Positions 16,811 through 24,439 of a stretch of 64,000 bases of DNA are shown here, piece after piece (within the stretch, counting starts at the first letter, position 1; the number at the start of each line of letters is the position of its first letter). The position numbers and the translations under genes are program-made. The stretch is from Halarcobacter ebronensis (lineage in GTDB: Bacteria > Campylobacterota > Campylobacteria > Campylobacterales > Arcobacteraceae), in NCBI RefSeq assembly GCF_013201825.1, contig NZ_CP053836.1:3100001-3164000 (forward strand), in the 5' to 3' direction. The notes beneath the pieces were generated by a model. That model had not been told where the DNA came from. It worked only from the letters and a program-made list of their open reading frames with translations, and did not search any database.

Positions 16811-19303
16811 ATGGATATATTTGAAAGTTGTAAACTTGACTCATCATTTGATGAGATGTTTGACAAAAGTTGCAATGTAAAAGAGCATTGGAATGAGATA
16901 AAAGAATCCCTAGAAAAATCTGGGATGGAAAAGCTTGAACAAAAGCAAACGGAGATTGATTGGAGATTAGAGGATAACGGAGTTACTTATAATGTCTATA
17001 ATGACCCTGAAGGGACAAATAGAAGATGGAATCTTGATCCAATTCCTTTTGTTTTAAATGAAAAAGAGTGGGAAGAGGTTACGAAAGGTTTACAGCAAAG
17101 AGCAAAACTTTTAAACCTGATTTTCAGAGATTTATACACAGAACAAAGATTGATAAAAGAGGGGATTATTCCAGCAGAGATTATCTTTGCCCATAAAAGT
17201 TTTTTACCTGAACTCTTTAACTTTAAAAACAAAGATTACTACACAATGCGATTTTATGCAGCTGACATAAGCAGAGGTCCAGATGGAAAATTTTGGGTTA
17301 TAAATGATAGAACCCAGTCTCCATCTGGACTTGGGTATGCAATTGAGAATCGTCTTACAATGAACTCTTCCCTCTCTGATTTATACTCAAATATCAAGTT
17401 TAAAAAGATTGCAGGCTTTTTAGAAGGGTATAAAAATATGCTTTTAAGTACTGCAAAAAATAGAAGTGAAGATCCATTAATAGTACTTTTAACCCCAGGT
17501 CCTCACAATGAGACCTATTTTGAGCACTCATACCTAAGCTCTTTTTTTAATCTTACTTTAGTTCAAGGGGAAGATCTATTAACAAAAAATAATCAACTTT
17601 GGCTAAAAACGCTCAGTGGCTTAAAAAAAGTTGACACTGTTTTAAGAAGAGTTGACTCTAAATATTGTGACCCGTTAGAGTTAGAAAACAGCTCTCATCT
17701 TGGGGTTGCAGGATTAATAAATGTTTTAAGAAATGACCATTTATCAATGATAAATCCAATAGGAATTGGTATTTTAGAGAATGTTGGACTTAACCCTTTT
17801 ATGAAAAACATTGCAAAATTTTTCCTAAATGAGGATTTAATACTTCCTCAAATTGCAACTTGGTGGTGTGGACAAAAACATGAACTTGAATTTGTTATTG
17901 AAAACATTGATAATCTTATTATTAAAAAAATTGACAAAACCGATAGAATAGAGGTTCATTTTGGAAACAAACTAAGCTTTGAAGAGAAAAATATCTTAAT
18001 AGACAAAATCTTATCTACACCTTCATATTATGTTGGACAAGAGATTATTGATTTTTCAACTGTTCCCTCTTATGTTGGTAACAATATTGAACCAAGAAAT
18101 GCTGTAATTAGATCATTTTCATTCCTTAATGAGGATAAATATGAAGTTATGCCAAGTGGTTTGGTGAGAGTATCAAAAGAGAAAGATTCCCTTGTTGTTT
18201 CAAATCAAAGGGGAGGAACAAGTAAAGATTTATGGATATTAGGAGAGGATAATAGTGAGAAGTTTAGTGCTATTTCTAGCCATAGAGATTTCTTAGATAC
18301 CAGATTGGGAAATATCTCTACAAAAAGAGCAGAAAACCTCTTTTGGCTTGGAAGATATCTAAGCAGAGCTGTTATTACAACAAGGATGTTAAGATTTAAT
18401 CTAAAAGCAGTTTTAAATCTAAACAGATATGAAGATAGAAATATTTCAAAAAGCAGTGCGGAGATTTTAAATAGATGTTTAACCCATCTTACAATGACCT
18501 ATCCTGGCTTTTTAGAAGAAGAAAAAGAGGTTAAACCTATTGTTGAAATAACCTCTGTAATACAAGATGTTACAAGAGTAGGAACTCTTAGTTTTACCCT
18601 TTCAATGTTAAGCAATATAAATGCAAATATCAAAAATCTTCTAACTATTGATGCTTGGAGAGTTTATGATAGAATGAAAAAGAGATGGTACTCATATAAT
18701 AAAAGAAAGATTATCTCAAACAGAGAACATATAGGGGAACTTGATAGACTTCTTATCTATCTTATGGCATATAAAGAGCTTATTGATGAGAGTATCTCAA
18801 ATGATCAAGGGTTAATTCTTTATGATATTGGCTGTAAACTGGAGATTTCACTACTTCTTATCTCTAAAATGAGATCTTTATTAACAACAAAACTTGACAA
18901 ACTTCTTGAGTATGATATTCTTGATTCAATGTTAAATACCTATGAGAGTTATAATGCCTATAGAGCACACTACAAATCAACCTTAGAGTTAGAGAATGTA
19001 GTTGAATTTTTACTCTTTAACACCAAATATCAAAAATCCTTGATATTTATAATTGAAGAACTTTTAAGAAGTCTAAAAGAGTTACCAAATAGTTCTCACT
19101 CTTCCCACTTAAATAATTTTGAAGAGCCTGTATTTAAAGTCTATACTATGCTTAAACTTACAAATGCTAAAAGATTATTAAGAACAAAAGAGAAAGATTT
19201 TGTCTATTTAACCCTTGATGGTTTTCTTTCAGAGATTTCTGAGCTATTAGCCCAAACCTCTGAAGAGATTACAAAAACATATTTTGCACACTATAACGAG
19301 TAA
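16811..19303 (+). CDS. Circularly permuted ATP-grasp ligase fused to alpha-E domain
   Basis: An 830-residue fusion. Residues 1 to about 495 form a circularly permuted ATP-grasp, with the signature NDRTQSPSGLGYAIENR and the late IEPRNAVIR and SNQRGGTSKDLW segments. From about residue 500 (ISTKRAENLFWLGRYLSRA) to the end is the all-helical alpha-E domain. Such ligases are predicted to form amide or peptide bonds; alpha-E is a presumed partner of unknown activity. In many genomes the two are separate genes, and in this window a split pair exists at 22073-24107. The gene starts directly after the DUF2126 stop, and the third gene starts 3 bases after its own stop, so the three form one operon. Confidence 0.9.
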   Translation: MDIFESCKLDSSFDEMFDKSCNVKEHWNEIKESLEKSGMEKLEQKQTEIDWRLEDNGVTYNVYNDPEGTNRRWNLDPIPFVLNEKEWEEVTKGLQQRAKLLNLIFRDLYTEQRLIKEGIIPAEIIFAHKSFLPELFNFKNKDYYTMRFYAADISRGPDGKFWVINDRTQSPSGLGYAIENRLTMNSSLSDLYSNIKFKKIAGFLEGYKNMLLSTAKNRSEDPLIVLLTPGPHNETYFEHSYLSSFFNLTLVQGEDLLTKNNQLWLKTLSGLKKVDTVLRRVDSKYCDPLELENSSHLGVAGLINVLRNDHLSMINPIGIGILENVGLNPFMKNIAKFFLNEDLILPQIATWWCGQKHELEFVIENIDNLIIKKIDKTDRIEVHFGNKLSFEEKNILIDKILSTPSYYVGQEIIDFSTVPSYVGNNIEPRNAVIRSFSFLNEDKYEVMPSGLVRVSKEKDSLVVSNQRGGTSKDLWILGEDNSEKFSAISSHRDFLDTRLGNISTKRAENLFWLGRYLSRAVITTRMLRFNLKAVLNLNRYEDRNISKSSAEILNRCLTHLTMTYPGFLEEEKEVKPIVEITSVIQDVTRVGTLSFTLSMLSNINANIKNLLTIDAWRVYDRMKKRWYSYNKRKIISNREHIGELDRLLIYLMAYKELIDESISNDQGLILYDIGCKLEISLLLISKMRSLLTTKLDKLLEYDILDSMLNTYESYNAYRAHYKSTLELENVVEFLLFNTKYQKSLIFIIEELLRSLKELPNSSHSSHLNNFEEPVFKVYTMLKLTNAKRLLRTKEKDFVYLTLDGFLSEISELLAQTSEEITKTYFAHYNE

Positions 19304-19306
19304 AAA

Positions 19307-20200
19307 ATGGTATATGAAGTATTTCACGAAACAAAATTCCACTATCCTGCCCTTGTAACCTTTAGTCACAATATAGCTAGGCTTACTCCTAAAAGTTGTC
19401 ATAGACAAAAACTTTTAGAACACACCCTTGAAATTACACCAAAACCCTTTGAAACAACTCTTTTTGAAGATTATTTTGGAAATCAAAATACCTTTATGTT
19501 AATAAGAGAAGCCCATAAGAGTCTAAGTGTAATCTCAAAATCAAAAGTTGAACTAATTGAAGATAGAATCTTTGAGTACAATGAAAAAGCAAAACAGACA
19601 ACCATTACCTATGAACAAATGAGAGAGAGATTAGAAGCTCATAAAAGTACAGATGCTTTGGCTTTTCAATACCTTTTTGAAACTGACTCAATTGCTGTGC
19701 CATCAAAGGAGATAAAAGAGTATGTTTTACAATCTTTTAGTCCAAATAGAACTCTTTTTGAAGCTACAAATGAGTTTATGCAAAGAATCTTCACAGATTT
19801 TAAATTTGTCTCAGGATTTACAGATATTACAACTCCTATTGAAGATATTTTTAGAGAAAAAAAAGGGGTTTGCCAAGATTTTGCACAGTTTGCAATTGCA
19901 GCACTTAGAAGTATAGGTATTCCAACTAGATATATGAGTGGATATATTCAAACATACCCCAAAGAGGGTGAGAAAAAACTCTTTGGTTCAGATGCTTCCC
20001 ATGCGTGGTTTTCTATCTATATTCCAGATTTTGGTTGGGTTGATTTTGATCCAACTAATAATAAACTACCAAATGAAGAGTATGTTATTTTAGGATTTGG
20101 AAGGGATTATATGGATATCTCTCCTTTAAAAGGTGTAGTAAAAAGTAGTGGAGAGAGTAAACTAAGTGTACGGGTAAATGTGCTAAAGTTGGAAGTTTAA
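19307..20200 (+). CDS. Transglutaminase-like protease/ligase
   Basis: A 297-residue protein of the transglutaminase-like superfamily with the bacterial N-terminal domain (residues 1-95). The catalytic triad is visible: C189 (KGVCQDFAQ), H232 (ASHAWFSIYIPDFGW) and D248 in FDPTNN. It is the last gene of the plus-strand arm of the cluster. Its stop codon ends at 20200 and the stop codon of the opposing arm begins at 20201, so the two operons abut with no spacer. Members of this group linked to ATP-grasp ligases are predicted to cleave or transfer peptide bonds made by those ligases. The substrate is unknown. Confidence 0.88.
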   Translation: MVYEVFHETKFHYPALVTFSHNIARLTPKSCHRQKLLEHTLEITPKPFETTLFEDYFGNQNTFMLIREAHKSLSVISKSKVELIEDRIFEYNEKAKQTTITYEQMRERLEAHKSTDALAFQYLFETDSIAVPSKEIKEYVLQSFSPNRTLFEATNEFMQRIFTDFKFVSGFTDITTPIEDIFREKKGVCQDFAQFAIAALRSIGIPTRYMSGYIQTYPKEGEKKLFGSDASHAWFSIYIPDFGWVDFDPTNNKLPNEEYVILGFGRDYMDISPLKGVVKSSGESKLSVRVNVLKLEV

Positions 20201-21133
20201 TTATCCAACTTTAGCTACCCTAAAAGCAACAGCATTTTCATATATAAGAGAACTGTTGTAGTTACAAGTAATCATCCCATCACAAGGTGATTTGAACTCA
20301 TAAATCACATTTCCCTCTAATGAATCAATTATCTCTCCCATTATTTGCTCTTTTACAACATAACTTCCAGGGAACTCTTTTGGTATAAAAATACCACTTT
20401 TTAAACTTTTAATTACCCTTATCTCTTCTGTTTTAATAACCGTTGAATCATAGGCATTAAAAATTGAAAAATCGATGATTTCATTTTTATTCATAAATCT
20501 TAAAATAGCTTGATTTATCTGGCTTGAGATTTTATTATCAATATGACTTAAAGTGGGACAAACGATAGAATAAGCCTTTGTTCCCCAAAGTTGCCAATTA
20601 TATTGTAAAGTCACACTATCTATTGATTTCATATTTTTATGATGAATAAATTTAAAACCAAACTTTTTCGCACCCTCTAAATCTTCAAATTCACTCTCTA
20701 AAAGTTTAATGTAAGGAATACAATTTACAGGGTCTTGTCTTTTCTCTAAAATCACACCAAAAGTGTATCCATTTAAAACATCAAAAACTTTTTTTGCAAT
20801 CCGTTGGGTTGTTTCACCCAAACCATATCCAGGGAACATCATATTAATATCAGTATTATCCAAAGGCCAAAATCTTTTCCCTGAATTAAAGGCATAATGA
20901 TTAACTGAAGGGATAATTAAAACATCACCTTTTATCCTTTTTGCATCAATTTTGTTTTTAAAAAAATCTACAAGTTTTGAAGCACAATATAAAGGGAGAA
21001 TTCCCTCCCCTTCCATTGCTCCAACAATGGCAATCTTAGGAGCTTTTTTACTCTTTCCTTTAAATAAAAAACCTTCAATAATAAGGGGTTCTCTACTTAA
21101 AGATTCAATTTTTAAAATCTCAATTCTCTTCAC
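20201..21133 (-). CDS. M14/aspartoacylase-like protein lacking metal ligands
   Basis: A protein of the succinylglutamate desuccinylase/aspartoacylase branch of M14 peptidases, paralogous to the gene just upstream. The active site looks dead. The first zinc motif (HGDE in the paralogue) reads MEGE, the second zinc His (DIHSSN) is replaced by LEKR, and the catalytic Glu region (VEMG) reads CPTLSH. The C-terminal beta domain (FKSPCDGMITCNYNS) is kept. The GTG at 21133 is preferred as start because GGAG stands 6 bases before it, giving a 14-base overlap with the upstream gene. An ATG at 21172 would overlap by 53 bases and lacks a ribosome site. Likely a pseudoenzyme or binding subunit. Confidence 0.82.
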   Translation of the reverse strand: MKRIEILKIESLSREPLIIEGFLFKGKSKKAPKIAIVGAMEGEGILPLYCASKLVDFFKNKIDAKRIKGDVLIIPSVNHYAFNSGKRFWPLDNTDINMMFPGYGLGETTQRIAKKVFDVLNGYTFGVILEKRQDPVNCIPYIKLLESEFEDLEGAKKFGFKFIHHKNMKSIDSVTLQYNWQLWGTKAYSIVCPTLSHIDNKISSQINQAILRFMNKNEIIDFSIFNAYDSTVIKTEEIRVIKSLKSGIFIPKEFPGSYVVKEQIMGEIIDSLEGNVIYEFKSPCDGMITCNYNSSLIYENAVAFRVAKVG

Positions 21134-22076
21134 TTTTTTCTCCAAAGATTCTTGCAAGTAGTGAGCCTTCATAAACTACTGGATACTCCCTTAGGGTAAA
21201 TAAAATTCCACAATTTGGTGCAAAAAGTTCACTTAAAATCTCCCCTGTTAAAGGGGATACAATCTCACCAATCTTATCCCCTTTTTTTATAATTTCACAG
21301 TGATCAAGGGAAGGGACAAAAAGTCCACTTGTTGGAGCATTTATATAATATACATCCCCTATTTCAGAGCTAAAAGGTTCCCTTACTTCAAATTCCTGTT
21401 TTGTATTAATCATTTTTTGTTTTTTTAGAAGATTTAAAATTCCTATTAGAAGTTGCTCTCCATACTCCTTTGTAAGCCTCATACCAACTCCCATCTCAAC
21501 AACTAAAGTATTTGTTCCTAAAGAGTTTAAAGTATGGGAAAATGTTGCTTCTAAAACAGTTACCGCATCATGAATCCAAATAAAATCACAATTTAACTCT
21601 TTTGCTAAATGAAGTGTATTTTTAGAGAACTCTTTATTTATTCTAATTTGAGGTATCTCCCTTAAAAAAATATTACTTGAGTGGATATCAATTGCAATAT
21701 CACTACCTTTTATATCCTCAGTTAAAGCGTGAACAACTTGTCCAGGGAGAAAATCATTTACACTTCCAGGGAAAGCTCTGTTTAGATCCACATTGTAGTT
21801 AGGGAAACTTCTTGTAATAGTATCAATTCCTAAAGGATTTGCAGCAGGATAGATATCCACAATTGCATTTAAAGTATCTATATTTTTATTTAACCATTGG
21901 GCCAATAGATATATTACCAATTGTCCTTCCAATTCATCCCCATGGATTCCACTTACTATACTGATTCTTTTTAGTTTTTTACCTTTTTTAGTTTTTTTGG
22001 GCTCAAATCTAGTTCTTTTTATTGTAAGTTTTTCACCAACAGGAAGTTGTGATGTAAAAATTTCTGTTGTTTTCAT
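21120..22076 (-). CDS. M14-family zinc carboxypeptidase/aspartoacylase-like enzyme
   Basis: A 318-residue member of the succinylglutamate desuccinylase/aspartoacylase branch. Zinc ligands are intact: H and E in SGIHGDELEG, and the second His in AIDIHSSN; the catalytic Glu lies in LVVEMGVGM. The C-terminal domain (SPLTGEILSELFAPNCG) resembles lipoyl-like barrels found in this branch. It overlaps the alpha-E gene upstream by 4 bases and its degenerate paralogue downstream. In this cluster it is a plausible hydrolase for products of the ATP-grasp ligases, or for their removal from a protein; this is inferred from context. Confidence 0.85.
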   Translation of the reverse strand: MKTTEIFTSQLPVGEKLTIKRTRFEPKKTKKGKKLKRISIVSGIHGDELEGQLVIYLLAQWLNKNIDTLNAIVDIYPAANPLGIDTITRSFPNYNVDLNRAFPGSVNDFLPGQVVHALTEDIKGSDIAIDIHSSNIFLREIPQIRINKEFSKNTLHLAKELNCDFIWIHDAVTVLEATFSHTLNSLGTNTLVVEMGVGMRLTKEYGEQLLIGILNLLKKQKMINTKQEFEVREPFSSEIGDVYYINAPTSGLFVPSLDHCEIIKKGDKIGEIVSPLTGEILSELFAPNCGILFTLREYPVVYEGSLLARIFGEKSEEN

Positions 22077-22741
22077 TGATCCTCAACAATTATTTTATTT
22101 ATCTTTGCATTAATAGAATTTAAAATTGTATCATAAGATTCTCTCTCCCTATGGGGAACAAAAACAGCATTTGGATTTAATCGCAATACTATAGTATCAA
22201 TCTCATTCATAATAAGCAGCGAAAATCCTTTGTCTCTTTTTAGTCGTAGATGTATATCAACTTTTTCAACAAGTTTTCCAAGTCTAATAAAATAATCACT
22301 TGTATTTCTCTCTTGTTTTCTTGAAAGTTCTCCCCATATCTCACTTATTCTTGATGAGATTTTTTCCACGAAAGAACAATCAATATTAAAATGATCATTT
22401 TGAGCCTGCTTTAAAAGTTCTGAAAGCTCAATAATAGAACCAAATGCATTTGCATCAATGTAAGCCCTTGTAATTATTGCATTTTCTCTTATATAGTTTA
22501 TGATTGCATAGATATTTGATTCATGTTCACCAAAACAAGCCTCATATAAAAAATCATTTGCATTTTTATATTTTATCTCTATTTCAAGGCGTTTAAAAAG
22601 TTTTTTACCTGCATTTTTATCAACATCAATTATCTCATCAAAGGTTTCAACAATCTCAATGAGCATTGCTTCAAGTCGTTCCAAATATCTTCCAAGCCAA
22701 TATAAATTACTTGCCATATTTGCAGTTAATAATTGATCCAT
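22073..22741 (-). CDS. Alpha-E domain protein (stand-alone)
   Basis: A 222-residue all-helical protein of the alpha-E family. The N-terminal ANMASNLYWLGRYLERLE matches the start of the alpha-E half of the fusion at 16811-19303 (RAENLFWLGRYLSRA). Further helices contain FYEACFG-like and EIWGELSRKQERN segments. The biochemical role is unknown; it is almost always encoded beside a circularly permuted ATP-grasp protein and is expected to work with it. Here the ATP-grasp gene is 1 base upstream, and the M14 gene overlaps the end by 4 bases. Confidence 0.86.
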   Translation of the reverse strand: MDQLLTANMASNLYWLGRYLERLEAMLIEIVETFDEIIDVDKNAGKKLFKRLEIEIKYKNANDFLYEACFGEHESNIYAIINYIRENAIITRAYIDANAFGSIIELSELLKQAQNDHFNIDCSFVEKISSRISEIWGELSRKQERNTSDYFIRLGKLVEKVDIHLRLKRDKGFSLLIMNEIDTIVLRLNPNAVFVPHRERESYDTILNSINAKINKIIVEDQ

Positions 22742-22742
22742 T

Positions 22743-24107
22743 TTATTCTCCTACAACCCATGTATCTTTAAAACCACCACCTTGAGAGGAGTTAACTAAA
22801 TAGTTACCTGCTTCAACGGCATATCTTGTTAAACCGCAGTTCCAAACTTTTGGTTTTTCTGCCATTATTACATAGGCCCTAAAATCTGCTTTTCTAGGAA
22901 CTATCTCATCATTTATAAAACAATTCTCATCATAAAATTCAACCAACTCTTGGGCTATAAATCTCCTTGGATTTGCTTCAATAATTGTTTTTAAATCTTG
23001 TAATTGGATTTTTGACATAGAGTGTCCAAACATCACTCCATATCCACCTGCTTCTGCAACATCTTTTATTACAAGTTTTTCAATATTATCATAGATATAT
23101 TTTTTATCTTTTTCAAAATATGGTAAATAGGTTGGAGCATTGTATAATATAGGCTCCTCATTTAGATAATATTTAATCATCTTAGGAACAAAATAATAGA
23201 TACCTTTATCATCTGCAACACCATTTCCTGGTGCATTTAAAATTGCCACATTACCTGCTAAATAAACCTCCATAATATCTGGCACGCCTATTAAACTCTC
23301 TTTATTGAAAAACTTTGGATCTAAAAATTCATCATCAAGTCTTCTATAAACTGCCCCTACTCTAATCTTTTTCCCATTATAATTTTTAAAATATAAAACT
23401 TTATTTTCAACCAAAAGTTCATTATTTCTTACAAGTTTTGAACCTGTTATCTCTGCTAAATAGGCATGTTCATAATATGCTGAATTAAATCTTCCTGGAG
23501 TTAAAACTACATTTATCCCCTCATTGTTTACATAATCCATAGATTCTTTTAAAATATCTGCATAGTCTTTTATGGGTTTTATATCCATCTTTTCAAAAAA
23601 ATCGGGGTAAATTTTTCTAAAGGTATTTCTTATAGATAAGGGATAACTAGCTCCACTTGGTACCCTTAAATTATCCTCTAAAATAACCCATTCATTTGTT
23701 ACTGTATCTTTTACTAAATCTATACCATTTATATGGGTTCTTAATTTTTTAGGAGGTGAAAATCCATCAAGTTCTTTTAAAAAGCCTTTTGCTTTATAAA
23801 TAAACTCTTCTGGAATAATTTTTTCTTTTATTATTCTTTTTTTTGTGTATAGATCTTCTAAAAACAGATTTAATGCTATTATTCTTTGACTAAGACCCCT
23901 TTCAATCTTATCAAATTCTTTAGTTGTCATTATTCTTGGGATCACATCAAAAGGTAAGGATCTTTCAATAAAATTCCCATCTTTATATAGATTAAAGTTG
24001 ATTGCAAACTTATCCATATATTTTTTAAACTCTTTTACTTTTTGCCTATCTTGGTTTGAAAATATCTCCCAAAATATTTCCGTAGCTACATTTTTTGTAT
24101 CTAACAA
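22743..24107 (-). CDS. Circularly permuted ATP-grasp ligase (stand-alone)
   Basis: A 454-residue ATP-grasp protein of the permuted type that heads the minus-strand arm. The signature VILEDNLRVPSGASYPLSIR is clear, as are the C-terminal VPRKADFRAYVI and SSQGGGFKDTWVV, which correspond to segments in the fused paralogue at 16811. The start is TTG, with a perfect AGGAGG ribosome site 6 bases upstream. It is probably an amide- or peptide-forming ligase acting with the alpha-E protein encoded next. Substrate and product are unknown. No Anbu-type peptidase gene, a frequent companion of this pair, is present in the window. Confidence 0.9.
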   Translation of the reverse strand: MLDTKNVATEIFWEIFSNQDRQKVKEFKKYMDKFAINFNLYKDGNFIERSLPFDVIPRIMTTKEFDKIERGLSQRIIALNLFLEDLYTKKRIIKEKIIPEEFIYKAKGFLKELDGFSPPKKLRTHINGIDLVKDTVTNEWVILEDNLRVPSGASYPLSIRNTFRKIYPDFFEKMDIKPIKDYADILKESMDYVNNEGINVVLTPGRFNSAYYEHAYLAEITGSKLVRNNELLVENKVLYFKNYNGKKIRVGAVYRRLDDEFLDPKFFNKESLIGVPDIMEVYLAGNVAILNAPGNGVADDKGIYYFVPKMIKYYLNEEPILYNAPTYLPYFEKDKKYIYDNIEKLVIKDVAEAGGYGVMFGHSMSKIQLQDLKTIIEANPRRFIAQELVEFYDENCFINDEIVPRKADFRAYVIMAEKPKVWNCGLTRYAVEAGNYLVNSSQGGGFKDTWVVGE

Positions 24108-24439
24108 TTTACACCTCCTAGGTCTATATTAAATTTTAATACTATTAATATAAAAAGGTTATAAATTATTTTTTATTTTCATCATAAAGTTGCATAAAAA
24201 GTATACTATTTTAATTAAATCATTTTTTTTCCAAATGTTTCCATATTCCCAATATTTGACTCTGCTGAAAAAATAAAACTTTTTAGATTCTACCAAAAGC
24301 TGTGTATATTTATAATAATCTCTTTATTTATTTTTTGTTTATATGGGATTTTTTATACACCTTTGTGAATCTCTAAATAGATAGTGTATTTTATTTTATT
24401 TTTTTAAATTATTTAAATATAAATTTTATGGGACAAATA
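24108..24439. other. 332-base AT-rich gap, no gene recognised
   Basis: Contains only very short open frames without ribosome sites on either strand. The part next to 24108 should hold the promoter of the ATP-grasp arm (AGGAGG ribosome site at its edge). The part next to 24440 is the 3' end region of the sensor kinase gene. No strong terminator hairpin was found. Confidence 0.6.

Noticed and set aside
24108-24439. A hidden small gene in the long gap
   Set aside because: Frames in this region are under 15 codons and lack ribosome sites.
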